64,000 nucleotides of DNA, from positions 27,527-91,526 of the forward strand of contig JAJYUA010000015.1 of the NCBI GenBank assembly GCA_021792755.1, written 5' to 3'. This stretch comes from Pseudomonadota bacterium. GTDB lineage: Bacteria; Pseudomonadota; Gammaproteobacteria; Steroidobacterales; Steroidobacteraceae. Below, piece by piece: positions 17,953 through 26,394 of the stretch; position 1 is the stretch's first letter; every line of letters starts with the position of its first letter. The notes beneath the pieces were generated by a model that saw only the letters and a program-made list of their open reading frames with translations, made no database searches and had not been told where the DNA came from. A program made the translations under genes and the position numbers.

Positions 17953-19005
17953 ATGAAGGCATTTCGACAGCTCGGCTTTCTCAAGCTCACTCTCGGACGC
18001 GAGTCCGTGCCCGAAGACCACCGGGTCCTTGCGCTTTTCCGCAATCGGGCTGAGCTCAAGAAGGCCTACGGCGATCTGCGCGAGGAAATCGATCGGCTCA
18101 AGGACCGCATCAAGCAGCAGGAAGGTGTGACGCGGCGGGTGCAGGATACCCTTGCTGCCCTGGAAAGCCGCCTCGGCTTGAGCGAGACCGCCTACCCGGC
18201 GCTGGTGTTCTATCAGCTTCGGCGCCTGTGGCAGTGCGGCCACGAGCACCTCGGGCGCTTCTGCGCCGAGCTTGCCGTCCAGCAGGACGAGCGCGAGCGG
18301 CGCCGGCACCTGGCCGAGCACAACCGACGCCAATTTGCCAAGCGCCAGTCCGCCGAGCACCAGATGCGCATGGCGCGGCAGCTGGCTGACCACGAGCGCG
18401 AGCGGCTGTCGGAGCTCGAGAGGCGGCACGCTCGGCTGCACCGCATCTGGCATTTCTTCAAGCGTCGCGCGCTGGAGCAGGCGATCGCGCATGCTCGCGC
18501 GGGCGCGGATGCCGCCGAGGTTTCGCTCGCAGCCGCCGGTCAGGCGCTCTCGGACGTCGCGGCCGAGCCCATACCCGAGTTCCCGGGACTGTCCCTCGAG
18601 GGGCGCCGGGCAATCAACCTCGCGGTCATCGCCTACGCGGAAGTGCTGTGCTTGAAGCTCGCTCCGATGCCGCTGCTCGTCATGCGAGCGTGCGAGGCGG
18701 CCTCGCACCGGGAGGTGATCGATGCGTACGGCTCGCGCAGCGAGTGTGAGGCGCTGATGGGCCAGATCGAGCGGGCCGAGGCGCGCTTGAGGCCGCATGC
18801 GAGCCTGAGCAGGGAGATCAAGCGGCGCACCGAGCGGTTGCGGCCGCTGGTGCGCTACCGCGATGCCGTGGAGGACGCCATTCCCATGGCCGAGTTCCTT
18901 GCCTCGGACACCGATGCCGCCGTCACCGGTGCAGGGCCCATGGCGGGCGTTCCCAACGTGCTGGCCGAGAACACCTGGGACATCCACGGCATCCTGCTGC
19001 GTTGA
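17953..19005 (+). CDS. Uncharacterised coiled-coil protein
   Basis: The product is 350 aa and I do not recognise its family. It is very rich in Glu, Arg, Ala and Leu with long heptad-like stretches: residues about 33-75 (ELKKAYGDLREEIDRLKDRI...), 110-150 and 280-305. A middle part (about 205-240) is more hydrophobic (AINLAVIAYAEVLCLKLAPM). There is no signal peptide. It is 32 bp after the yqiB-like gene, so the two are probably cotranscribed. The length and codon use look genuine. A structural or DNA/cell-division associated role would be speculation. Confidence 0.72.
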   Translation: MKAFRQLGFLKLTLGRESVPEDHRVLALFRNRAELKKAYGDLREEIDRLKDRIKQQEGVTRRVQDTLAALESRLGLSETAYPALVFYQLRRLWQCGHEHLGRFCAELAVQQDERERRRHLAEHNRRQFAKRQSAEHQMRMARQLADHERERLSELERRHARLHRIWHFFKRRALEQAIAHARAGADAAEVSLAAAGQALSDVAAEPIPEFPGLSLEGRRAINLAVIAYAEVLCLKLAPMPLLVMRACEAASHREVIDAYGSRSECEALMGQIERAEARLRPHASLSREIKRRTERLRPLVRYRDAVEDAIPMAEFLASDTDAAVTGAGPMAGVPNVLAENTWDIHGILLR

Positions 19006-19047
19006 AGGCAGTTTCCCGCACCGCCGCCGCGCTCCCGTGCGCCAGCT

Positions 19048-21189
19048 CTAACTCCGTCCGGTCAGAGCGGCAGTCTGCGCGGTCTGCTCGGGCGGCAGCC
19101 GCCCGCCATCGAGACGGATCATATCGACCATGATGTCTTCGGCCTGGTCGAGGACGACGTCGGGGATCTTGTCCTGCTTGCCGCCGATCTCCTTCGCGCT
19201 CTTCAGCGGCGGCAACCCGAGCGCCGTTCGCCGCTTGTTGTCGAGCGCGAGCAACTCGTCATTGTCTCGGGTGCGCTCGGCGCGCCGCTTGGCGATATTG
19301 AGCGAAACTGTCTGCCGTGCCTCCATCGCGTGAATGTCCTTGATGTCCGCGACCAGCCACTGGTAGTTCGGATCGCGCTTGGCCCGGGCCGCCTCCTCGA
19401 CATCGAGCCGCGCGATCGAGGGCACCGGGGCCGAGTAGCTCGTGGACAGCTGGAAGGGCACCCCGCCGATGCGGTCGTACGGCAGGGATCGCCACAGGTC
19501 GGCTTCTCCCACCTGCTTCGGATTGATGGGCGAGGGCAGCACCAGGTTCGGGATCACCCCGCGATGCTGCGTGCTCTGACCCGTGATGCGGTAGAACTTG
19601 CCGATGGTGACCGTCAACTGCCCTTCAACCGGCTTGCGATTCCAGCTGTCGAGCGGAATGAGGTTCTGCACCGTGCCCTTGCCGAAGGTGTTCTGGCCGA
19701 TGATGAGGCCGCGGTGATAATCCTGGATGGCCCCGGCGAAGATCTCGGAGGCCGAGGCGCTGTAGCGGTTGACGAGCACCGCGAGCGGACCGGTGTAGGC
19801 CGGTACTTTCTCCGGGTCGTCGAGCACCTCGATCCGTCCGGTGCGGTCGCGCAGCTGCACCACGGGGCCGTGCTTGATGAACAGGCCGGTCAGTTCGAGC
19901 GCCTCGGGCAGATACCCGCCGCCGTCGTCGCGCAGATCGAGAACGAGGCCGTTGATGTGCTGCTGCTCGAGCTTGCGCAGCAGCCGCAGCACATCGCGGG
20001 TGGTGCTGCGGTAATTCGGATCGCCGGCATTTTCCGCCGCGACGTCCTCGTAGAAGCTCGGAACGTCAATGACGCCGATCCGGTAGGTGTGACCGTCGTG
20101 GTGCAGGATCCTGAGCTTGCTGTGGGCCTCCTGTGCCTTGAGGGTGATCTTGTGGCGGACGAATGTCAGCACTTCCTCCTTCGCACCGGGGTGGGCGCCC
20201 GCCGGCAGGATCTGCAGGCGCACGGTGGTGCCGGCCTTGCCGCGGATCAGTTGCACCACATCATCGAGCCGCCAGCCGACCACGTCGGTCATCGGGCCGT
20301 GTCTGCCCTGACCCACGCCGGTGATGCGGTCATCGGGCTTGAGTGTTCCGGCCACGGCGGCCGGCCCGCCCGGGATGATGTTCATCACGGTGACGTAGTT
20401 GCCGATGAGCTGCAGCGAGGCACCGATGCCCTGGTAGTTGAGGCTCATCTCGATGCGGTATTCCTCGGAGTTCATCGGTGAGAAATACGTGCTGTGCGGG
20501 TCGTAGGTACGTGCGTAGGCGTTCATCACATCCTCGAACACGTCCTCGGGGCTGATCTGATCGACACGCCGGATCACAGCCTCGTAGCGGGCCCGCAGGA
20601 TCTTTGCCGCCTGCGGCCAGGTCTTGCCGGCGAGCATCAGGGACAACACATCGTTCGTGACGCGTTTTTTCCAGAGCGCATTCATCGCCGCCTCGTCGGC
20701 CGGCCACGGCGCGTGCTCCCGGTCGAAGTCGTAGGTGGCGTTCGTGTTGAGGTCGGGCTTCTTTGCGAGCAGCCCGATGGCGTAATCCATGCGCTCGCGG
20801 TTGCGTTGTTTGAAGCGCTGAAAGATGAGGAAGGCCGGATCGAGCCGGCCGGCTTCGATCAGGCTTGCGAAGGAATTGCGGTACTGCGAGAGCTCGCGCA
20901 CATCGCTGGCCAGAAAATACTCGTGCTCGGGGTCGAGGAAGTGCAGGTACCGGCCGAAGGCAAGCTGCGAGAAGCGGCTGTCGATCGGCAGCTGGCGATA
21001 TTCGGTCTCCTTCAGGATCCGCGTGATCTTGCGCGCGATGGCGCGCTGCTGGACCGTCGGGGCGATCGCCCCCGGAGGCAGGATCGAGGCGCGGGCGGGA
21101 GCACGCTGCATGATGAGCGCGGCGGCGAGCGCGAGAAGGACCACGGCAATGGCGAGCCAGCCGAGGGGGTGGCGCAGGGGCTTGGTCAT
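19048..21189 (-). CDS. prc: Tail-specific carboxy-terminal protease (Prc/Tsp, S41 family)
   Basis: The 713-aa periplasmic serine protease has an N-terminal membrane anchor (about 10-28), a helical Tsp N domain, a PDZ domain (about 255-345, GASLQLIGNYVTVMNIIPGGPAA), and the S41 catalytic core. The nucleophile is S479 in NRYSASASEIF and the general base K504 in NTFGKGTVQ, 25 residues apart as in E. coli Prc (S452/K477). It degrades proteins with non-polar C-termini, including ssrA-tagged proteins in the periplasm, and processes cell-wall hydrolases. E. coli Prc is 682 aa. It is a monocistronic gene convergent with the coiled-coil gene. Confidence 0.95.
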   Translation of the reverse strand: MTKPLRHPLGWLAIAVVLLALAAALIMQRAPARASILPPGAIAPTVQQRAIARKITRILKETEYRQLPIDSRFSQLAFGRYLHFLDPEHEYFLASDVRELSQYRNSFASLIEAGRLDPAFLIFQRFKQRNRERMDYAIGLLAKKPDLNTNATYDFDREHAPWPADEAAMNALWKKRVTNDVLSLMLAGKTWPQAAKILRARYEAVIRRVDQISPEDVFEDVMNAYARTYDPHSTYFSPMNSEEYRIEMSLNYQGIGASLQLIGNYVTVMNIIPGGPAAVAGTLKPDDRITGVGQGRHGPMTDVVGWRLDDVVQLIRGKAGTTVRLQILPAGAHPGAKEEVLTFVRHKITLKAQEAHSKLRILHHDGHTYRIGVIDVPSFYEDVAAENAGDPNYRSTTRDVLRLLRKLEQQHINGLVLDLRDDGGGYLPEALELTGLFIKHGPVVQLRDRTGRIEVLDDPEKVPAYTGPLAVLVNRYSASASEIFAGAIQDYHRGLIIGQNTFGKGTVQNLIPLDSWNRKPVEGQLTVTIGKFYRITGQSTQHRGVIPNLVLPSPINPKQVGEADLWRSLPYDRIGGVPFQLSTSYSAPVPSIARLDVEEAARAKRDPNYQWLVADIKDIHAMEARQTVSLNIAKRRAERTRDNDELLALDNKRRTALGLPPLKSAKEIGGKQDKIPDVVLDQAEDIMVDMIRLDGGRLPPEQTAQTAALTGRS

Positions 21190-21268
21190 CTTGAGTAGAC
21201 TTGCGACAGTCCGTGGGACATTAGGTTCGGGCCCGGGATCGGGGCATGATGAAGGCTTGGCCTGAGGC

Positions 21269-21589
21269 TCAGTTGCGGGGGAAGTGTCGGATCAGCGCCA
21301 GCCACAGACGCACCGCGCCGAGCAGCAGCACCGGCCCCACGGCGACGATCCAGTAACCCGGAGAGCCCCGCAACAGCCCCGCGAAATAGTCTGCGAACAG
21401 CGTCAATGGACCGTAGCCGGGGCCTGTATCCCCGTGCGTGTAGGGCCCGAGGGTCCAGTGCCCCGCCATCCAGATGAGGAAGGGGATGACCACCAGGCCG
21501 AAAGCCAGTGCGCCGCCGAACAGCAGCAGCTCCCGTCGGGCGCTCGCTGGGCCGGCAGAGTGCATGGCCGAATCAGTGCGTGAATTCAT
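21269..21589 (-). CDS. Small membrane protein, unknown function
   Basis: The 106-aa protein has two strong hydrophobic segments: about residues 20-42 (RRELLLFGGALAFGLVVIPFLIWM) and 78-98 (GYWIVAVGPVLLLGAVRLWL), with a short Gly/Pro/Tyr-rich loop between them. I could not assign a family. The start is put at the ATG 21589, 25 codons inside the longest frame, because upstream residues are polar and unlike a membrane protein N-terminus; an ATG eight codons later is also possible. It lies 79 bp upstream of prc on the same strand and could be expressed with it. Confidence 0.6.
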   Translation of the reverse strand: MNSRTDSAMHSAGPASARRELLLFGGALAFGLVVIPFLIWMAGHWTLGPYTHGDTGPGYGPLTLFADYFAGLLRGSPGYWIVAVGPVLLLGAVRLWLALIRHFPRN

Positions 21590-21784
21590 GAGCACCAGTG
21601 TAGCAGGCCCGTCCGGCCTGTGGGCGCTGCGCCCCCGCCTTGAATCGGGCCATTCCAGGGGCATTGCGAGCGCGTGGGGTCAAACCCGGAGGCTCGGCCG
21701 CACACACCTTGCAAGCCAATGGGCGGTGCCCGCCGGCAGAAGTTCCATATTCGCATGAAGAAAGCCGCAGGCATAATGGTGCGC

Positions 21785-22762
21785 ATGGACAAAATGAGAG
21801 CAGCTGTCATCGGCGTCGGGTACCTGGGGCGATTTCACGCACAGAAGTACGCCCAGTCCGCTCAATGCCGGCTGGTGGCGGTGGCCGATACCCGGCAGGA
21901 GGCCCGCGAGGCGGTGGCGGCCGAGGTGGGCGCCCGGGCCGTCGCGGATTACCGGCAGCTTCTCGGTGAGGTAGATGCCGTGAGTATCGTCACGCCCACG
22001 CCGGCGCATTTCTCCATCGCCCGGGATTTCCTCACCGCCGGCGCTCACGTTCTGGTCGAGAAGCCGATCACCGAGACCCCCCGTGAGGCGCGTGAGCTGA
22101 TCGAGCTCGCCGCGGCGGGGGGGCGCACGCTGCAGGTGGGGCACCTCGAGCGCTTCAACTCGGCCATCCTGGCCGCAGAGCCGCATCTGCGCGCGCCCCG
22201 ATTCGTCGAGTGCCACCGGTTGGCGCCGTACAAGGAGCGCGGAACCGACGTCAACGTGGTGCTGGATCTCATGATCCACGACATCGACCTGGTCCAGACC
22301 ATCGTCGGGGTGCCGGTGCTGACGATCGACGCGGTCGGCACGCCGGTATTCTCCGACGCGATCGACATCGCCAACGCCCGTATCCGCTTCGCCAACGGCT
22401 GTGTAGTCAATGCCACCGCGAGCCGCGTCAGCCTCAGGATGGAGCGCAAGATGCGCATATTCGAGGACGATGTCTACCTCTCTCTCGATCTGCAGGAGAA
22501 GATCCTCACCCTCATCCGCAAGCGCGAAGGCGCCGGCATACCGGGCCAATTGCCGGTCCAGATCGAGGAGCAGAGCCTCGAGCAGGGCGATGCGCTCAAG
22601 GCCGAGATCGAAGCGTTCCTCGAGTGCAGCCGCACGGGGCGCCCGCCGGTGGTCAGCGGCGAGGACGGTCTGGCGGCGCTCGAGACCGCCATGCGCATCA
22701 CCGAGCAGGTCAACGAATCGCTGGCAGCCCGCGGGCTGATGGAGGCGGGACTCGATGTCTGA
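21785..22762 (+). CDS. Gfo/Idh/MocA-family NAD(P)-dependent oxidoreductase
   Basis: The 325-aa protein has an N-terminal Rossmann fold (AVIGVGYLGRFHAQ), the family EKP motif in LVEKPITE, the GHLERFNSA segment, and a C-terminal beta-sheet substrate domain with VVLDLMIHDIDLV, whose Asp/His are the usual catalytic pair. The pattern GYLGRFHAQKYA...HRLAPYKERGTDVNVVLDLMIHD is also seen in GnnA-type UDP-GlcNAc 3-dehydrogenases of lipid A diamination, but no gnnB aminotransferase or lpx gene is nearby. Start 21785 was chosen (MDKMRAAVIG); 21776 and 21794 are alternatives. It overlaps the next gene by 8 bp, so the three-gene set to 24705 is an operon. Confidence 0.85.
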   Translation: MDKMRAAVIGVGYLGRFHAQKYAQSAQCRLVAVADTRQEAREAVAAEVGARAVADYRQLLGEVDAVSIVTPTPAHFSIARDFLTAGAHVLVEKPITETPREARELIELAAAGGRTLQVGHLERFNSAILAAEPHLRAPRFVECHRLAPYKERGTDVNVVLDLMIHDIDLVQTIVGVPVLTIDAVGTPVFSDAIDIANARIRFANGCVVNATASRVSLRMERKMRIFEDDVYLSLDLQEKILTLIRKREGAGIPGQLPVQIEEQSLEQGDALKAEIEAFLECSRTGRPPVVSGEDGLAALETAMRITEQVNESLAARGLMEAGLDV

Positions 22763-23762
22763 GTCTGAGCGCCCCGCGCATCTGCGGCACACCCCACGAC
22801 CGGTCACCGTGGCGGCCCTTCAGATGGCCTGCGGCTGGGATGCGGAGACCAACATGGCCTGTGCCGAGGACTTGGTACGGGAGGCGGCCGGGCGGGGTGC
22901 GCAGGTGATCCTGCTGCCGGAGCTGTTCGAGACGCCGTACTTTTGCATAGAGCAGGACGCGCGGCACCTGAAGCTGGCGCGTCCGCTCGCGGACAGCCGC
23001 GCCGTGCGGCGCTTCAGCGACGTGGCGCGAGAGCTGGGGGTCGTGCTGCCGGTGAGCTTTTTCGAGCGCGCCGGGCCGGTGTATTTCAATTCCATCGCCA
23101 TCGTGGATGCCGACGGCAGGGTGCTCGGGGTGTATCGCAAATCGCATATCCCCAACGGCCCCGGCTACCAGGAGAAGAGCTACTTCAGCGAAGGCGATAC
23201 GGGCTTCAAGGTCTGGGCGACGCGCTTTGCGCGCCTCGGGGTCGGAATCTGCTGGGATCAGTGGTTTCCCGAGGCGGCACGCGTCATGGTCTTGGGCGGC
23301 GCGGAGCTGCTGCTTTACCCGACCGCCATCGGCTCCGAGCCGCCGCCCGCGCCCCCCGTAGATTCCCGCGAGCACTGGCAGCGTACCCAGCAGGGCCACG
23401 CGGCGGCGAACCTCACCCCGCTCATCGCCGCCAATCGCTATGGTCTGGAGCGCTCCCTGCTGGACCCGGAGGGGCTCTATATCCGATTCTACGGCTCATC
23501 GTTCATCGCCGATGCGCTCGGCGCCAAGGTGGCCGAGGCGCCGCTGGAAGGCGACGCCGTGCTGACCGCCACCTTCGACCTGGAGGAGACCGCCAGGCTC
23601 CGGGACAACTGGTTCGTGTTTCGCGACCGACGGCCGGATCTGTACGGGGCGCTCCTCACGCTGGATGGGCGAGCTGCGACGCAGGCGAGCAACGGCGCGG
23701 GATTGCGCAGGCCGGGAGCCCTGCCGCCAGGGACGGCCGGTGCGCCAGGTGCGAGTGCGTAG
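22755..23762 (+). CDS. aguB: Carbon-nitrogen hydrolase, N-carbamoylputrescine amidase-like
   Basis: The 335-aa nitrilase-superfamily enzyme has the catalytic triad E56 (LLPELFETPYF), K129 (YRKSHIPNGPGYQEKSYF) and C166 (GVGICWDQWFPE). Those three surroundings are the AguB signature, and the C-terminal LRDNWFVFRDRRPDLY is typical of AguB. The enzyme hydrolyses N-carbamoylputrescine to putrescine, CO2 and ammonia in the agmatine route. No agmatine deiminase gene (aguA) is adjacent, which is unusual. Compared with about 290 aa in other bacteria, the protein has an extended N-terminus and an Ala/Pro-rich tail. It is coupled to both neighbours by 8-bp overlaps. Confidence 0.86.
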   Translation: MSESERPAHLRHTPRPVTVAALQMACGWDAETNMACAEDLVREAAGRGAQVILLPELFETPYFCIEQDARHLKLARPLADSRAVRRFSDVARELGVVLPVSFFERAGPVYFNSIAIVDADGRVLGVYRKSHIPNGPGYQEKSYFSEGDTGFKVWATRFARLGVGICWDQWFPEAARVMVLGGAELLLYPTAIGSEPPPAPPVDSREHWQRTQQGHAAANLTPLIAANRYGLERSLLDPEGLYIRFYGSSFIADALGAKVAEAPLEGDAVLTATFDLEETARLRDNWFVFRDRRPDLYGALLTLDGRAATQASNGAGLRRPGALPPGTAGAPGASA

Positions 23763-24705
23763 CGCGGAGCGCACGGGCGCGCCGCGGCAAGAGCTCGGGC
23801 GGAACGCGGCGGCGAAGGTGGCGCTCGTTGGCGCCCGCGCCGCCCGGGGACTCGATGAGGACATGGCGCCGCTCGCCACGGCGTTGAGGGATTGCGGCCT
23901 CGAGCCCCATGTCCTCGAATGGGACGACCCGGCGGTGCGCTGGGCGCAGTATGACCTCGCGCTGCTGCGCTCCACCTGGGACTACACGGAGCGGCTGGCG
24001 GAATTCCGCGCCTGGCTGACGAGCGTCTCGGCGCAGACACGGTTGCACAATCCGTCTGCCCTGGTCATCTGGAATACCGACAAACACTATCTCCGGGAGC
24101 TGGCCGCGCTCGGTGTCCCGACGGTGCCGGGCGAGTTCATCGAGCCCGGCGCGGATGCGGCGGCGGCCGTGGAGGCGTTCCTCGGCAGGCAATCGTGCGC
24201 GGAGCTCGTCGTGAAGCCCGCCGTCGGGGCGGGGTCGCGCGGCGCGCGGCGGCTCTCACGCTCCCGAGTGGCCGAAGCCGCCGCGCACGCCCGCGGGCTG
24301 TTGCTGGCGGGGCGCAGCGTGCTGCTGCAGCCTTACCTTGCCGATGTCGACCGGGACGGCGAGACTGCCTTGGTCTATTTCGCGGGTCGTTTCAGCCATG
24401 CCATCCGCAAAGGCCCGCTTCTGCGTCCGGGGGAGGCCCCGACCCGCGCCTTGTTCGCGCCCGAGCACATCACGCCCCGTGCGCCCGATGAGCAGCAACT
24501 GCGGATCGGCGCGGCGGTGCTCGATGCGCTGGCGGCCGCCGGCCGCTCGCCAGGGGGGCCGTTGTACGCCCGTGTGGATCTGCTGCGCGACGGGGAGGGA
24601 ACGCCCCGGGTGCTCGAGCTCGAGCTCGCCGAGCCCTCGCTGTTTCTCGGATTTGCCGCGGGCGCGGCGGCACGGCTGGCGCGGGAAATCGCGCGGCTGC
24701 TGTAG
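23755..24705 (+). CDS. ATP-grasp ligase-like protein
   Basis: The 316-aa protein looks like the glutathione-synthetase-related ATP-grasp group that includes the D-cycloserine enzyme DcsG. It has WDDPAVRWAQYDLALLRSTWDYTER, WNTDKHYLRELAALGVPTVP, VVKPAVGAGSRGARR (ATP-binding Lys and loop), LLQPYL..DVDRDGETALVYF, and the metal-binding LYARVDL...LELELAEPSLFL. Such enzymes couple a carboxylate to an amine through an acyl phosphate. The substrate is unknown. The GTG at 23755 overlaps the aguB stop by 8 bp (translational coupling) and gives a sensible N-terminus; GTGs at 23740 and 23749 are alternatives. Confidence 0.8.
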   Translation: MRSAERTGAPRQELGRNAAAKVALVGARAARGLDEDMAPLATALRDCGLEPHVLEWDDPAVRWAQYDLALLRSTWDYTERLAEFRAWLTSVSAQTRLHNPSALVIWNTDKHYLRELAALGVPTVPGEFIEPGADAAAAVEAFLGRQSCAELVVKPAVGAGSRGARRLSRSRVAEAAAHARGLLLAGRSVLLQPYLADVDRDGETALVYFAGRFSHAIRKGPLLRPGEAPTRALFAPEHITPRAPDEQQLRIGAAVLDALAAAGRSPGGPLYARVDLLRDGEGTPRVLELELAEPSLFLGFAAGAAARLAREIARLL

Positions 24706-24732
24706 ACAGGCTGCCGGCCGGTGGCTGTTAGA

Positions 24733-26352
24733 TCAACCCGTGAGGTATGTCTGCTGCTGCGCAAGCGGCGGCGGGGTGTATTGGTACATCCAGGTCTCCG
24801 ACAGCGCCTGGCCGTCCAAGGACAGATAGAGCCTCAGGTTGATCGGCTCGAGGTCCGGCCCGGGAACCAGGTCGAACATCGCGCGCCAGCCGTTGATCGG
24901 CGTGAGAGGCCGCGCCGAGACGATTTGCACGTGGCCGCTCGAGGTGGTGATGACCGGCACGACCTTGGCGTCGTGCGTGAGCATCGGCAGATCCCCGCCG
25001 ACGAAGTCGACCACGAAACGCCACGAGAACTGCGTGCGAGGGCGCCCGACGACGCCGCCTATCCCGTCGCGAGTCGCTCGCACGTGTGCGAGGGGCGGGC
25101 CGGAGGGATTCTCGCGGCACCAGTACATGCGGTATCCGTACTCGTATATCCGGCCCGGCACGACCTCCCCGGCCGGGTTCCAGAACGCCACGATGTTGTC
25201 CATCGTCTCGTCGATGGTGGGAATCTCGACCAGCATCACCGCGCCCTTGCCCCAACCGCTCTTCGGCTGCACCCAGCAGCCCGGACGCCGGTTGTACCAG
25301 GCGCCATCGTCCTGGTAATCCGCGAAGCGATGGTCGCGCTGCATCAGTCCGAACCCGCGCGGGTTGTCATCCAGATAGGAGTTGACCCGCAGCACGCTCG
25401 GGTTGGTGAGCGGGCGCCAGATCCACTCGCCGACGCCGCTGTGCATCTGCAGGCCGTCGGAATCGTGGATCTGCGGCCGCCAGTCATCGGCGACCCGGTG
25501 ATCGTTCTCGCCCACCAGGTACATGCTGGTGCCCGGGGCGATGCCGAGGCGCTCGATCTGCCGGCGAGGATACAGCGTCAGGTCCACATCCATCACCAGC
25601 GTATCGGCGACGTCGATGACGAAGCGATAAGCGCCGGCCACGCTCGGGGAGTCCAGCAGCGCATACACCGTGAGCAGTGTCGATTCGGGCGCGGGCTTCT
25701 CCAGATAGAAGGCGACGAAGTCCGGGAACTCCTCCGGCTGCGGCAGCCCCGTGTCGATCGCGAGCCCCCGCTGCGACATGCCATACTGGCCGCTGCCGTC
25801 GACCGCGCGGAAATACGAAGCGCCCTGAAATACCGTGCGGTCGTTTGCCCAGTCGGTGTGAAACAGCACGTTGAAGCCCGAAAAGCCGAGTTTGCGCGGA
25901 ATCTCGGCGGGCTTGAGTCCCGATCTGCTGTAATCGAACAAAGTGGGGTCGAACAGGATCTGCCGTGCGCTGCCTCCCTCGAGGGCGTATATCGACACCG
26001 GGCGTTTCATCGTGAATCCCAGATGGTCGAAGCGAATGCGGAAGAAAAGGTTCTCGCCGTACCACAGCGTGCGCTCAGGGCGATAGGTGATCGATTCCCA
26101 CCGGTCCCAGGTGAGCTTCGCGATGGCGGGCGGCAGGGGAGGCACCGGCTCCTCGTACATCGAGAGCGCCATCGAGCGCGCGCGACTCTTCAGCGTCGCG
26201 AAGGAGAAAGACTCGGGCGCGCCGAGCTTGGTGATGCCCAGCTGGGGTTTCGGAGGCGGCTTCTTCTTTTTCCGTGCGAAATCCCATGGCCAGGGCGCGA
26301 CGGAGGTTACAGTGGCCGCGCCGGCTTTCCTCAGGAAACCGCGTCGATTCAT
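24733..26352 (-). CDS. opgD: Periplasmic glucan biosynthesis protein, OpgD-type (Tat-exported)
   Basis: The 539-aa protein begins with a twin-arginine signal (NRRGFLRKAG, then a hydrophobic AATVTSVAPWPW stretch), which separates OpgD from the Sec-exported OpgG. The mature part is the MdoG fold: FDHLGFTMKRPVSIYAL, GLAIDTGLPQPEEFPDF, DWRPQIHDSDGLQM, NPRGFGLMQRDHRFADYQD, PGCWVQPKSGWGKGAVMLVEIPT. OpgD/OpgG act on the osmoregulated periplasmic glucan backbone; OpgD has recently been shown to be a beta-1,2-glucanase. It is the third gene of opgG-opgH-opgD, 42 bp after opgH. E. coli opgD is unlinked to opgGH. Confidence 0.93.
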   Translation of the reverse strand: MNRRGFLRKAGAATVTSVAPWPWDFARKKKKPPPKPQLGITKLGAPESFSFATLKSRARSMALSMYEEPVPPLPPAIAKLTWDRWESITYRPERTLWYGENLFFRIRFDHLGFTMKRPVSIYALEGGSARQILFDPTLFDYSRSGLKPAEIPRKLGFSGFNVLFHTDWANDRTVFQGASYFRAVDGSGQYGMSQRGLAIDTGLPQPEEFPDFVAFYLEKPAPESTLLTVYALLDSPSVAGAYRFVIDVADTLVMDVDLTLYPRRQIERLGIAPGTSMYLVGENDHRVADDWRPQIHDSDGLQMHSGVGEWIWRPLTNPSVLRVNSYLDDNPRGFGLMQRDHRFADYQDDGAWYNRRPGCWVQPKSGWGKGAVMLVEIPTIDETMDNIVAFWNPAGEVVPGRIYEYGYRMYWCRENPSGPPLAHVRATRDGIGGVVGRPRTQFSWRFVVDFVGGDLPMLTHDAKVVPVITTSSGHVQIVSARPLTPINGWRAMFDLVPGPDLEPINLRLYLSLDGQALSETWMYQYTPPPLAQQQTYLTG

Positions 26353-26394
26353 CGAGTCACCTCTTGGTTGATCTTTTGCGCCTTGCCGCGGGCA

